NCBI RefSeq assembly: GCF_901709675.1
Contig: NC_051101.1
Span: 806,001-870,000, forward strand
DNA from: Syngnathus acus
Taxonomy: Eukaryota > Chordata > Actinopteri > Syngnathiformes > Syngnathidae
DNA length: 64,000 nt
Direction: 5' to 3'
Position numbers and translations under genes: made by a program. The notes under the pieces are model-generated. The model made no database searches. It was given only the letters and a program-made list of their open reading frames with translations, and was not told where the DNA came from. The stretch's first letter is position 1; each line of letters opens with the position of its first letter. This document shows, piece after piece, positions 11,140 through 21,447 of this stretch.

Positions 11140-12002
11140 GTTTTGCTGATCCAGGACGGTGATGAGACTGCGTACAGACAGGAGGTGGAGCAGCTGGTCC
11201 ACTGGTGCAACCAAAACCATCTGGAGCTGAACCCGCTCAAGACCGTGGAGATGACAGTGGATTTCAGGCGAGACCCTTCACCACTTTTACCCCTCACTAT
11301 CCGCAGTAATACTATTCTCTCCACAGACACCTTCAAGTTCCTGGGAACCACAATCTCTCGGGACCTGAAATGGACCGGCCACATAGACTCTGTCCGGAAG
11401 AAGGCCCAGCAGAGGCTGTACTTCCTGAGACAGCTCAAGAAGTTCAACCTGCCGCGAGAGCTTCTGAAGACCTTCTACACTGCCATCATCCAGTCTGTCC
11501 TCTGCACCTCCATCACTGTCTGGTTTGGATCAGCCTCCAAACAAGACAAGCACAGACTGCAACGGACAATCAGGACTGCAGAAAAGATCATTGGAATCAA
11601 CCTCCCATCTATCCAAGACTTGTACCTGTCCAGGACCAGGAAACGTGCAAGGAACATCTCTACAGACCCTTCTCACCCAGGTTGCAGTCTGTTTGAACTA
11701 CTCCCCTCCGGACGGCGTTATAGAGCTCGGTACGCCAAAACCAGCAGACACCGAGACAGCTTCTTCCCCCAGGCTGTTGCTCTGATGAACTCGCACCACT
11801 CATAGAGTCTCAGAGGCATTACTGTGCAATAACATCCTGCTCTTCACACCTTTTGAATTTGTCTACACTGTTTTTGCCATTATTCACATGTCCTGAATGT
11901 TGTTAGTCACCTATATGTTGAACAGAGGGTGTGTTTTACCGAAGTCAAATTCCTTGTTTGGCACGCTCAAACATGGCGAATAAAAACTCTTGAATCTTGA
12001 AT
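11140..12002 (+). mobile_element. 5'-truncated L2/Rex1-like LINE inside hAT family B copy 1
   Basis: Comparison with the sister hAT copy gives the empty site (GCTGCTCA/TGACGATT), so the insert is 11140-12002 with a 4-bp CTCA repeat at both sides. It encodes the C-terminal part of a CR1/L2-superclade reverse transcriptase and ends in repeated TTGAATC units, as usual for these LINEs. It is 5'-truncated. Confidence 0.88.
11143..11805 (+). pseudogene. Reverse transcriptase C-terminal fragment (L2/Rex1-like)
   Basis: An open frame of about 220 codons covers the thumb and C-terminal region of an L2/Rex1-type reverse transcriptase. It includes KTVEMTVDFRRDPS, FKFLGTTISRDLKW, KKAQQRLYFLRQLKKF, SITVWFGSAS and the terminal LLPSGRRYRARYAKTSRHRD. 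The catalytic YADD region lies upstream of the truncation and is missing. A second copy of the same family, with more of the RT, lies at about 51985-53819. Confidence 0.9.
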
Positions 12003-12589
12003 CTCATGACGATTAAGCCCTGCATCTCTGTTGGTACCATGTCTCTTTTTACAATATACTAAAAGACAAAACTTTTTCCCAACAACAGAGAGAGAAAAAA
12101 GTAAAGAATAGCTCCTTTTAATTAAAGTTATACTATTAATATGCATCTTCCATTAATGTTTTTCTAAAAAGGTTAATAATTCATGTACATGACGTAATAC
12201 TTTTTTCTACAAAATTCAATAGATGACTCTCCAAGAGCAAGTATCATTTGCAGTGAAACACCTGCTGTAGTATACAAATGTGCAGGTCAATAGTCACATG
12301 TAAGGCACAAAATATTGATGCAGCATGCCACTGCATTTAAATTGTTTTTTTTGGCGGGAAATTACACTTCCGGTATCGATATCGGATCGATATCGGGTAT
12401 TTTTGGGCAGGAAATACTTGGTATCGGATCGAATCCAAAATCATTGGTATCGCCCATCCCTACTGATTAACGTGTGTTTCTATCAGCGGATTTTTCACTT
12501 CTAAAAGTTTGATTCGAGGGGGCAGGACATCTGTTTGAGGGGGCGTTGCCCCCTCTTGGCCCTGCGTAGAGCCGGCACTGCTCTTGCCC

Positions 12590-13035
12590 CTGCGTACAGC
12601 CGGCCCCGTGAAAGCTAAGACAAGGAAATATGACGAAGCGTACGTAGCGCTCGGCTTCAGTGCGACTACGATGGGAGACGAGGAAAGACCGGTGTGTTTA
12701 CTGTACCCTACAATGTTGGCAGCGGACAGTATGAAGCCAAATAAATTAAGGTGGCACTTATAAAGTCATTGCACCCCAATCACGCTGATAAGATGCTTGA
12801 GGTTTTTCCAGCGAAAACGGGCTGAATATTGCCAACAATCATCCCATTTTGTGAATGCTCTTCAGTCAATCAGCAAGCACTGTAAGCATCATATAAAGCA
12901 GCGTACCAAATTGCTCAGTGCAAGAAAAAAAAACTCACCATTGCAGAAGAGCTGATACTACCTGCAGCCGTGGATATGGTCTCCGTCATGCTGCCTCATT
13001 TTGAGCACAAATTGTTTTATTCATTGTTGTTGTGT
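12590..13035 (+). pseudogene. ZBED5-like hAT transposase remnant (left arm)
   Basis: Reading frames with stops and shifts give KTRKYDE, ALGFSATTMGDEERPVCLLC, LAADSMKPNKL, FFQRKRAEYCQQSSHF and then LPAAVDM in another frame. These are hallmarks of the N-terminus of the ZBED5-like branch of hAT transposases. Several frame breaks make it non-functional. The right-arm copy is split by a hAT insertion (28376-28606 and 29651-29790, minus strand). Confidence 0.75.
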
Positions 13036-13289
13036 AGGTTAAAATGTTTTATATATTGTGCTCCTGAGTTAATGTTGCTGATTACTTTGAATTGAATATT
13101 ATTTATTGCTGTTATTTAATTTAATATGTATGTTTATTATTATTTTATTGTATTTTTTCCAGCATAAAATGGCAGTTGGTCGAGAATGTTTATAGTTTAA
13201 ATAATTATAATTTATTTTTAATTTCAGGCAAAGTGATGCACATTGAATCTGTTCTGTTACAGACTCAAAAACAATGTTATTAATAGTTA

Positions 13290-14043
13290 CCGTTTTTTCC
13301 CATGTATAATGCGCAAAATTTAACTAATTTATTGTCCTAAAATCTTGGGTGCGCCTTATACATGGGTACAACAATTTTTGAAGAAAATCTCCCTCGAAAT
13401 AAAACTTGAAATCACCTTTCTTCTTGTTTGTTGTCAATCGCGCATCGCATTCAGCCATCCTGCCCAACACACTTAGTCAGTAAAATTCATAATTGACGAC
13501 ACATCGTTTGATGCGATGGTGCAATCCTTGATGGTGTGTTATTGTCAAATATTGTTTGTTTTTTAATCTCCATCGCAAACCGGATATCATACGGATGCGC
13601 AAGACACGTCAGCTATATAAAGAGTGAGAGTTCAGTTCTAAATGCGTATTACAGGTAATATTTTATTTCACAACACTTTGCCTTGTTCCTTTCCTCTCTG
13701 CTGTTCACTTCAAACACGCTCCATACGAACACAATGCTCTCGTATCAGACGCTTGCTCGATCACCTGCTCGTTTGCTGTCACAATGTACCCTACACAAAT
13801 CCGAAACATTTCTCCGCTATCGAGTTTGCTAGCGCATGCGCAGTGATACTGACCGGCAGAATAACATCCGGTTGTTCCCAAAGATGATCTTTTTTCTGAA
13901 ATAATTTTACGTTTACGGACTTAAGTAGTACTCAAAATTTGGGTGCGTATTATACATGGGTACAGCCTTTTTTTCCAGCATCGACATGCCATTTTAGGGT
14001 GCGTATTATACATGGGGGCGCATTATACATGAAAAAAAAACGG
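13290..14043 (+). mobile_element. TA-flanked MITE, copy 2
   Basis: Same family as 8245-9156. It begins CCGTTTTTTCCCATGTATAA, ends in the inverse, and is flanked by TA (13288-13289 and 14044-14045). It lies in the part of the left arm that has no counterpart in the right arm. Confidence 0.78.
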
Positions 14044-14049
14044 TATCCT

Positions 14050-14235
14050 TTATTGTTATTCATCACTCTTATTTATTCATTGTTTGTGCCTTCTTGTTTT
14101 TACTTTTTGTGTTGTTTACTTGTATGTATATTGTGTACTATGTCTTGTCACCGTGGGATAGTGGGAAACGTAATTTCGATATCTTTGTGTGTCTTGACGT
14201 GAAGAAATTGACAATAAAGCAGACTTTGACTTTGA
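14050..14235 (+). mobile_element. LINE 3' tail fragment ending in (TTTGAC)n
   Basis: The segment contains TTGTATGTATATTGTGTACT, 'CTTGTCACCGTGGGATAGTGGG' and ends AATAAAGCAGACTTTGACTT. The same 3' end occurs in reverse at 18914-19345 and 52492-52659. At 18914 it is attached to RT C-terminal codons, which identifies it as the tail of an L2/Rex1-like LINE. Confidence 0.75.
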
Positions 14236-15504
14236 TCTTTCTTTTTTATTTATATTTTGTTTTCTTTAATGTTAATAACGGCGGGGGGGGACGAAATGTA
14301 TTCACAGAAAATTATTGAGAAGCACTGCTTTAGATGAACAAAACGACCCAACGGAGGCAACGAAAAAAAGTTCTCCAGCCTTATGGCAGGGGGCGCAAGT
14401 GATCACGGGATGCTTCATGCGCCCACCCGTAGAATAAGTGATCTCCAGTTCAAATTTACAGTGAACAACTGAGGAGCAGTTTTCCATTTATTTCGTTTTA
14501 CATACGTTTTTTTTTTTTTTCGTTTTTACATTTCGTTTTACAATGGAGGATTACATATCCAAACTCAAACGATTTTCAACTATGGATTTTTGGTCGAAGC
14601 AGGAATAAAGGAAGACCAACTCCGGAGTTAAAAGGTTTGATTCGGACAACGGGACTTCGGAGCATGTCTTTTCAAACGGAGTGGTACGCACGATCGAAAA
14701 CAAGTTTATGATTCCATGTGCTTTATTGAATGTTTTTATGTGTGAAGACTGCTGTTATGGGATTTTAATTAAAATTGTTCAAATTAAATAATGAATAAGC
14801 TACTCTAGAGCAGCGTTCCCCAACCTTTTTTGTGACACGGTTAGGTGTCGGACAAATTTTAACGGGGGGAGGGGGGAGGATGACGTCAGTGCCTCCCCAG
14901 TCATGAACCTCACCGCACGTCACTGGTATGTAGAGTTTTGACTTTAAAGCTGACTTGACTTTGACTTGACTACATTAAAATCAAACTTAAATTAACTTCA
15001 TTGGTATGACATCGGTAGAAATTAACAATTACAGAGATAATAAGTGATGAGTGTGAAGTCTGACCTTCAAGGCCAAAGCTTATGAAGTCATCACGCATTC
15101 TGCTGATGGGTGTGCAATCAGAAGAACGCAATCATTGCAAACCTTCCATTCTAATGAGCTCGTCTGATAATGTGAGCGGACACACACGTGCAACACGACT
15201 GGCCAACGCATTGGTCCAATGTGGGAACGCACCTTTGTCCACATGCACCCTGACCTGGACTGGCGACCAGTCCATTGTTTCTTCACGTGTCCTGACATTG
15301 AGTGGTGACCAGTACAGAGTCTGCCCTACGTGCAGGTTTTCCCGTGTGTGTGATGGCAATGCATGCAAATTTCAATCAAAGCGCATTGCCAGTCCAAGGT
15401 CTGCTTGAAGACATCCGCATATTGCAATCAGCCTGTCAATCGTTAACGAGCACCGCCCTCCTCCAAGCCACTCGGCTGCCGCGAATGCTCACAACAGCAA
15501 CATC

Positions 15505-15701
15505 ATGGCGAGCGCCAGGCTGCGACCCGTCTTCCTTCTCCTCCTCATCGTCCTCTTGGCCCGGGCCGCCACGAAGCCGCCCAGGTGCCGAAGCGGTGTG
15601 GGGAGCAAGAAGCGCCTCCTGCTGATCTCCTTCGGTTTTTACCGGGGGTGGTGGGGGGTTGACGTCAGTGCCTCCCCAGTCATGAATCTCACCGCACGTC
15701 A

Positions 15702-15743
<42 letters not shown>

Positions 15744-15771
15744 TATACATACATACATACTAGGGGTGTAA
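15505..15771 (+). pseudogene. Truncated duplicate of enpp7 exon 1 (open 88-codon frame)
   Basis: The first 130 bases are a near-identical copy of enpp7 exon 1, starting at the same ATG with the same signal peptide (MASARLRPVFLLLLIVLLAR). Homology ends at 15634 in the codons for ISFD, before the catalytic Thr and most metal ligands. The frame then runs through transposon-derived sequence and a (TA)n tract and stops at 15771, for 88 residues. One substitution relative to enpp7 is Met23 to Thr. No phosphodiesterase activity is possible. A short secreted peptide is conceivable because the promoter region is duplicated too. Confidence 0.85.
15706..15760. repeat. (TA)n and (CATA)n microsatellite
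   Basis: A TA-rich tract passes into CATA repeats. The hAT element that follows inserted into the CATA repeat, so its ATACATAC duplication is also part of the microsatellite. Confidence 0.85.
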
Positions 15772-16496
15772 ATCGCGGGTTTTGTCACGATACGATATAT
15801 CGATACAAAGAACAACGATACGATATTTGCCGATATTTTAAAGCCTGCTGTGATTCATTCACGATACATCCCGATATAGTGCTCTATGATCGATTTTTTT
15901 TTTTTTTTAAATAAAAAATATAGAACAATATCCTGATTTATAACAATTCATACGCAAAATCAACAAGGTACTGCAAACTCTTTATTTAGGAAATTACAAG
16001 AGTATTGTAGTATACAAAGTGCTTATTTTAACACTGAACTTTGATGTCGTGTTTTTTCTTTAAATGTGCGGCGAGATTTGTGGTCCCTGAATATTTGATC
16101 ACCGCATGGCAGGATTTACAAACTGCACGTGTCTTGTCCGCTGAGCCATCTTTTCTTTGGAATCCAAAGTGCTTCCAAACGAATGAGTTGAAGCCTAAAG
16201 GGGAGCAAATTTCCTCGTCTTTTTGGACACTAGCCATAGCACCAGCCCAGGAGCCGCGTACTAGTTGTCGACTCCCCTTTCACGTGCCTGCTCTGCTCAC
16301 AACACAACACGCCGCGCACTGCTCCCGGAAAGAGGAAGCAAGCAACAATGAACTGGATTTCAAAATAAAGTCGCGTCTAATGTCCGAGGTCAAACACGGC
16401 GATATAAATCGATGTTTACGTTTAGCATCGATGCCAATAAATCGCAGAGCATTATATCGATTAATCGATGTGTATCGATGAATCGTTACACCCCTA
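15761..16496 (-). mobile_element. Non-autonomous hAT element, family C
   Basis: Ends TAGGGGTGTAAATCGCGG and CGTTACACCCCTA are inverted and flanked by ATACATAC on both sides (15753-15760, 16497-16504). Repeated CGATACGATATATCGAT words lie near the ends. Its 736 bp hold a minus-strand BED-finger ORF and no catalytic domain. The ends resemble Tol2/Ac-type hAT. Confidence 0.82.
16028..16237 (-). CDS. BED-finger-only protein of hAT family C
   Basis: A 69-residue frame starts at ATG 16237 (MASVQKDEEICSPLGF). Its sequence VWKHFGFQRKDGSADKTRAV is followed by CKSCHAVIKYSGTTNLAAHL and KKKH, an intact BED finger (C-x2-C, H-x4-H). The frame ends shortly after the finger (DIKVQC). It is the N-terminal DNA-binding part of a ZBED1/Tol2-like hAT transposase. 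Whether it is transcribed is unknown. Confidence 0.72.
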   Translation of the reverse strand: MASVQKDEEICSPLGFNSFVWKHFGFQRKDGSADKTRAVCKSCHAVIKYSGTTNLAAHLKKKHDIKVQC

Positions 16497-16545
16497 ATAC
16501 ATACACACACACACACACACACATACACACACACATACATACATA

Positions 16546-16990
16546 CAGTAATCCCTCGTTTATCGCGGATAATTGGTTCACACAATAAAAAGTGTAAGTG
16601 TTGGTGAAATAAACCCTGACAGCGCTCCACCTGTCTTGACAACGTGATTCTACAATTTACGGATAGATTGACTCTGATTCGGTGTGAAAACGTTGTATTT
16701 GATTTCCTCTCGACTGATCGCAACAAAACTTGGTCTTTGTTTGATACATTCAATCAACATTGTTGCGAAAATCATTCAAACCTCCCTGTTCTTTACAAAA
16801 GTGCACTATTTATTCTCTTGATCAAATTCATTCTTTTGCATTACTGTATGTATTCATGATCGTGCCTCCTGTTTTCTCGTAAAATTAGTTGGGTTTTTTT
16901 CAATGATTATAGTGAGGCAAAACAAGTAAAGTAAAAGAATAGCTCGTTTGTTTTCGTTTTTCCGGGGTGTTGTTTCTGTCCGGTCACTCA
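16546..16990. other. tmem242 upstream region with CAGTAATCCCTCG repeat end
   Basis: CAGTAATCCCTCGTTTATCG at 16546 marks the end of a repeat also seen at 7493. The rest has no supported gene and is taken as the proximal tmem242 promoter and 5' UTR. Confidence 0.4.
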
Positions 16991-17011
16991 ATGCTGACGG
17001 ACCAACTCGAC

Positions 17012-19720
17012 ATGTCCACAGCGGAAAAAAAGCCCGTCCAAGTGTCTCCAAATGAGGACGACGACAAACTGCAGCTAATTCAAGGTGAAATTTTTACGCT
17101 GCGCGTTGTCAACGAGGTTTTTTTAGTTTTGGGGAGAAGGTCAGCAGTGTCGCGTACGCGCGCGACCGCGTACGTGTCCCTTGGAGCATTGTGTCCCCAA
17201 CCTTTTTTGCGCCACGGTCCGGTTACTTGTCAGAAATATTTTCGCGGACCGGCCTTTATATAAATAAATAATACATTTATAATAAATATATAAATACGAT
17301 GAAATAAAATGATACGACTGGCATAAAAACAAGTATAAACGACATATTTATTATTATTTATTTATTATTTATTAAATGTTATTAATAAAACTCACCATTA
17401 CGTTGAATTAGTGGGAGCACTGAGCTTGTTTCTCAGAAACGAGCCGGTCCCATCTAGGCGTAATCGGAGACAATGACACCCGAAGTGGTTAAGGTTTGTC
17501 TTTTGATGCAGGATGCTTGGTCTCCATATGCAGAAGCAGTTTTGAAGGCTTCATTGCCTCGTTAGCTAGCCTGTCGCCACATATTATGCAGAGTGGGCTT
17601 AACGCGTCAGAGTCACCTGTGGCGATAAATCCATATTTTAAGTAGGACTCCAGAAATGTTACTTTAAATGCAGCTTCCCTTTTCTTAGAAGTCGTAGCCT
17701 CTTCTTCAGTATCCTCATTGGGCTTTTTTCCCTTTCCGAAGAAGCTTTCCAAACATCTCAGTTTCTTGCTCATTTTTGCTTGCTTTGCGGGCTCGACTGA
17801 GGTGACATGTCACGTGACCGAGACGAGCGTCTTGACCTGAACCGACGGATGTAATTGGGAGAGAATCGCCAATGTTTTTATATTTTTCAAAATTAATTCT
17901 TACTCATTTTTGCTAGCTTTGCGGGCTCGACTGGGGAAACATGTCACGTGACCAGGACGAGCGTCTTGACCTGAATTAATTGATCGTTGATAAAAAAAAA
18001 AAAAAATTTCTGTGCGGCTTGGCGGCCCGGTACCAACTGACCCACGGACCGGTACCGGTCCGCGGCCCGGTGGTTGGGGACCTCTGCCTTGGAGGACAGC
18101 GCATCGCAGTGAGAGGGAACGGGTTGTGTGAAAGTACGCGAAGGTGTGGGACCTTTGTGCTTCCGGTGTGTAGGTGCTGTCTTCCTGGCGGCTGCGTCTT
18201 CTTTGGGCCTGATCGCAGGCTTCGGATCCACTTTGGCTTTGGCCAAGAAAAACAATCCGGACTGCTTCAGCAAGGTGACAGTTTTCTTGTTGCCGGCGCA
18301 CACTTTCTCTCTTTGAGTTGAATTTGCACCAGTTCTTCTCAGTTGTCCATTGTGATCATCGAAAAAAATGCATGAATGACAATAATTGTTCTCATGTCCC
18401 ATGTCTCATGTCGGTTCTTTTGTGGCTGTCACAAATGTAGGGTCAGTTCAACTCCAATTCTGGGTTGTTTCCACTCTATGCGTTTGGTATATATTATCCA
18501 AATGCCCTGTCAGATTTACAGCAATTTAGTATTTCTGGATTGTTTCAATTCCTGTAAGTCTTTTGGTTCAGTAATCTGTCCAAATGCTCGGCCACCTTAA
18601 TCAGTCCACGATACGAATTCCAATACCTTACAGTCCTTTCAAAGTGTTAATTACAATTCCTTTACCAATAAAACAGCAAACCTTAACTTAGATTTGGTCA
18701 CAATTTTGCATGTATTTTGAATCATTAAAATTGTGTGCAAACTATCAGTTGAGGATAAGAAATTCATTAAACCGAATGAGAGTAACAGTGCAAAACAACA
18801 AGTAACAGTGCACAAGTAACAGTAGACCCTCTTGCACGCTTACCTGTTTAAAGACGGACTTGACAAACATCTTGATCAGTGGCAAGAAACAGGATTGCAG
18901 TTGAGCAGGAGAAAAGTCAAAGTCAAAGTCAGCTTTATTGTCAATCCCTTCATATGTCAAGACACACAAAGAAACCGAAATTCCGTTTCCTCCATCCCAC
19001 GGTGACGAGACATACAAGTAGGCGACACAAAACAAAAACAAGAAGAAATAAATAATAAATAAAATAAAATGAGCGACGAATAAAACAGACCAATAACCCA
19101 TCGAATATGAGGGGCAAAACCGAGCCAGTGAGCATACAGCAAGAACAGGACGCTACGCTGAAAGGGGGAGCGAGTTCAGGATCCTAACAGCCTGGAGTAC
19201 GAAGCTGTTGGAAAGTCTGGTGGTGCGGGAGCGCAGGCTCCTGTACCGCCTCCCAGAGGGCAGAAGTTCAAACAAAGAGTGAGCGGGGTGACTCACATCA
19301 CTCACAATCTTGGTCGCCTTGCGAGTGAGATGGGACTCACAAGGACTGCCCGTTGAAACGTTTTCACGTGCGGTGATGTGACGAGTTGCACGTTTCTGCC
19401 CCGGCAGGGTGGGACGGCGGCGCTTCCCGAGAGTGGCGGGGCGCTGGCGCTGCGAGCTCTGGGCCGCGGCTCGGCGTACGCGTGCCTTACCGTGGGCGTG
19501 CTCAGCTTGGGCGCGTGCAAGCTGCTCGGCGTCGGCAGTGTACGTCATCTTCCGCCTGGTCCGCCACCACGGAAGAGAAGCCATGCCTCAACAGTTGTTT
19601 TTCTTTCAGCTGTCCGACCTCAGACGGAAGATGGCGTTGCTGTTGCCGCCCATCCCCAGGTCGGAAGCGGCGCCGGGGTCCGACTCGAGCAACCTCGACT
19701 CGCTCTTCAGGTCCAAGTGA
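17012..19720 (+). CDS. tmem242: Transmembrane protein 242, four exons
   Basis: TMEM242 is a small two-pass inner-mitochondrial-membrane protein, reported in mammals to help assemble the ATP synthase c-ring. Exons are 17012-17084, 18174-18274, 19408-19539 and 19610-19720, all with GT-AG introns. Together they make 417 nt, or 138 aa, against 141 in human. Signatures are VFLAAASSLGLIAGFGSTLA then LAKKNNPDCFSK (first membrane segment, about 25-48), TAALPESGGALALRALGRGS (a block almost the same in human), a second membrane segment (about 79-100), and the C-terminus DLRRKM...PIPRSE...LFRSK. An in-frame ATG at 16991 would add seven residues. Intron 1 holds a hAT element and intron 2 a LINE fragment. 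It is convergent with enpp7. Confidence 0.92.
17187..18086 (-). mobile_element. Non-autonomous hAT element, family A copy 2 (tmem242 intron 1)
   Basis: Perfect 8-bp duplication CCTTGGAG at 17179-17186 and 18087-18094. The ends are CATTGTGTCCCCAACC and GGTTGGGGACCTCTG. It is the same family as 718-1599, in opposite orientation. It fills most of tmem242 intron 1, ending 87 bases before the exon 2 acceptor. Confidence 0.93.
17489..17773 (-). CDS. BED-finger-only protein of hAT family A, intact finger
   Basis: A 94-residue frame from ATG 17773 (MSKKLRCLESFFGKGKKP). It has an acidic stretch, a TSKKREAAFK basic patch, FLESYLKYGFIATGDSDA and an intact BED finger with CIICGDRLANEAMKPSKLLL and HMETKH (C-x2-C, H-x4-H). 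The stop follows directly (ASKDKP). Of the three copies in the window this is the only one with all four zinc ligands. It is antisense to tmem242. Confidence 0.72.
   Translation of the reverse strand: MSKKLRCLESFFGKGKKPNEDTEEEATTSKKREAAFKVTFLESYLKYGFIATGDSDALSPLCIICGDRLANEAMKPSKLLLHMETKHPASKDKP
18914..19345 (-). mobile_element. L2/Rex1-like LINE 3' fragment (tmem242 intron 2)
   Basis: Reading on the minus strand, RT C-terminal codons (SHLTRKATKIVSDVSHPAHS, LFELLPSGRRYRSLRSRTTR, LQAVRILNSLPLSA) are followed by a 3' UTR that ends in (TTTGAC)n at 18914. It is heavily 5'-truncated. It lies in intron 2 (18275-19407), with its left end in the microsatellite-like tail. Confidence 0.82.
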
Positions 19721-19945
19721 GCGGACGGAACGTCGGCGGTTGGCGTGCGTCGGAGAGCCGCCGTTTGTGACTTGGCTTTGTAGGACTGTGGGAACGTTTT
19801 CTGTTGGTGTTGGCTTCATACACATCAACAAGCTTGCATGTCAGAAACAGGTTAGCGGACTTCCTGCGTGTGCTGCCGTAACTACTAGCTGAACTTGCAA
19901 AAATATTTGTTTCTTTATGGTTGGTGACTCTGTGGACGTAATACA

Positions 19946-19951
19946 AATAAA
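19946..19951 (+). terminator. tmem242: tmem242 polyadenylation signal
   Basis: A canonical AATAAA lies 226 bases after the tmem242 stop codon and just upstream of the hAT insertion, giving a compact 3' UTR. No competing signal occurs earlier in the same strand. Confidence 0.7.
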
Positions 19952-20365
19952 TGTCATCTGAATGCAAAGCTTTGCCCCCTGGGGGTCTTCTGCCATAGCG
20001 CAGCACCGCACGCTAGGGATGGGCGATACCAATGATTTTGGATTCGATCCGATACCAAGTATTTCCTGCCCAAAAATACCCGATATCGATCCGATATCGA
20101 TACCGGAAGTGTAATTTCCCGCCAAAAAAACAATTTAAATGCAGTGGCATGCTGCATCAATATTTTGTGCCTTACATGTGACTATTGACCTGCACATTTG
20201 TATACTACAGCAGGTGTTTCACTGCAAATGATACTTGCTCTTGGAGAGTCATCTATTGAATTTTGTAGAAAAAAGTATTACGTCATGTACATGAATTATT
20301 AACCTTTTTAGAAAAACATTAATGGAAGATGCATATTAATAGTATAACTTTAATTAAAAGGAGCT

Positions 20366-21118
20366 TGTTAGAAAAATGTATATATATGTTATCATGCGTT
20401 CTCTAATCAATGCTTTACCGCAGTATTACTGCAATATATGCTTGCTGTTTGGCCTTGCTGTTTTTATGATGTACCACAGAAGAGAAAAGTTACGGCTGGG
20501 TCAGGAGAGAGGTTACAGCTGGGTCAGGCAGGACCAGCTGACAACTCAGCAAAAAGAAGACATCTACCGAGACAGTTCCTTTCTAACAAAGACCACTTTG
20601 TTAAACAACATGCCTCATTGCTGTCTTGCACCTCAGATGAACCTACAAGTGACCATCATTGTCAGGGTTTTCCAAACTATCTTAATCGTAGGATTATGTC
20701 GGAATGTATGTATCCAGTAATAAATAACCTAGCTTGTCCCATTCTACACAATGTCGTAAAGCATCCCTTGCTATGTTTTGACTAGAGGTCAAAGGTTTTC
20801 TTCTCTATCCAGGCCACTCAAATTCCTCTTTCCACATGTTCTTATCAGTATGTAAACACCTAGTGATTTCTTCCTTACGAGGCAAAGCCCACACGCGTTC
20901 CCCCTCCCCTTTTAGGGGCTTTTGCCTCACAAATGTGGGTAGGGCAAATCCAAATAAAAAGAGCGGGAGTGTACACAGATATTTAGTGTAGTGAGATTGT
21001 TGTGAAGCTATCTGTACTGCACTCCTCGCGAGAAAACACTTAATATTCTGTCTCACTTGTGGTTTGTTTGCTGTTGCTCTTCTCTTGAAATTTGTTCGGT
21101 CAGAGAAAAAACCTAACA
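20366..21118 (+). mobile_element. Solo LTR inside hAT family B copy 2
   Basis: The insertion begins TGTTAG and ends CTAACA and is flanked by the 5-bp duplication GAGCT (20361-20365, 21119-21123). The sister hAT copy gives the empty site (AAGGAGCTATTC). The segment 20664-20840 closely resembles the first 190 bases of the provirus LTR at 36807, while the rest differs, so this 753-bp LTR looks composite. No internal retroviral region remains, consistent with LTR-LTR recombination. Confidence 0.88.
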
Positions 21119-21447
21119 GAGCTATTCTTTACTTTTTTCTCTCTCTCTCTCTGTTGTTGGGAAAAAGTTTTGTCTTTTAGTATATTGTAAAAAGAGACAT
21201 GGTACCAACAGAGATGCAGGGCTTAATCGTCATGAGCAGCAAAACTATCAATTTGTAAAGCCACTGGATACTTACATTTAATATTGTAATACTTTAGTGT
21301 TGTTTATAGGAAGTGGAGTTACAAATAAAACGTATGGCGTTCGACCACAAATTGAAAAGGGGAAAACTTTATTTATAAATGACTGACTAAAGCGCAGTAA
21401 TTATTGCTTCAAATAGCACATCAACCACAAATGCTTGCGATTTTTGG

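Larger units (their letters stand above)
10341..12462 (+). mobile_element. Non-autonomous hAT element, family B copy 1
   Basis: Inverted ends TAGGGATGGGCGGATCG and GGTATCGCCCATCCCTA, with ATCGATAT-rich subterminal sequence, match the sister copy at 20014-22032 in reverse orientation. Unlike that copy, its flanks differ (GTATCCAG on the left, CTGATTAA on the right), so there is no target duplication. The left neighbour is a broken Tc1 element and the right neighbour is the left arm of the inverted duplication. It carries a BED-finger ORF and a LINE insertion (11140-12002) that is absent from the sister copy. Confidence 0.88.
12463..15634. repeat. Left arm of large inverted duplication
   Basis: This stretch is the reverse complement of 26315-29868. 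Shared parts are a ZBED5-like hAT remnant (from 12590), an old TTF-type hAT remnant (about 14510-14930), the enpp7 upstream region (about 14930-15504) and the first part of enpp7 exon 1 (15505-15634). Identity is close to complete in the enpp7-proximal part and lower near the outer edge, where small indels occur. The left arm has about 1.5 kb (12982-14508) that the right arm lacks. It does not have the two hAT insertions at 27149-28052 and 28615-29642. Confidence 0.9.

Noticed and set aside
20376-20785. Open frames of about 115 codons in 20376-20785
   Set aside because: They lie inside the solo LTR and have no retroviral or host protein similarity.
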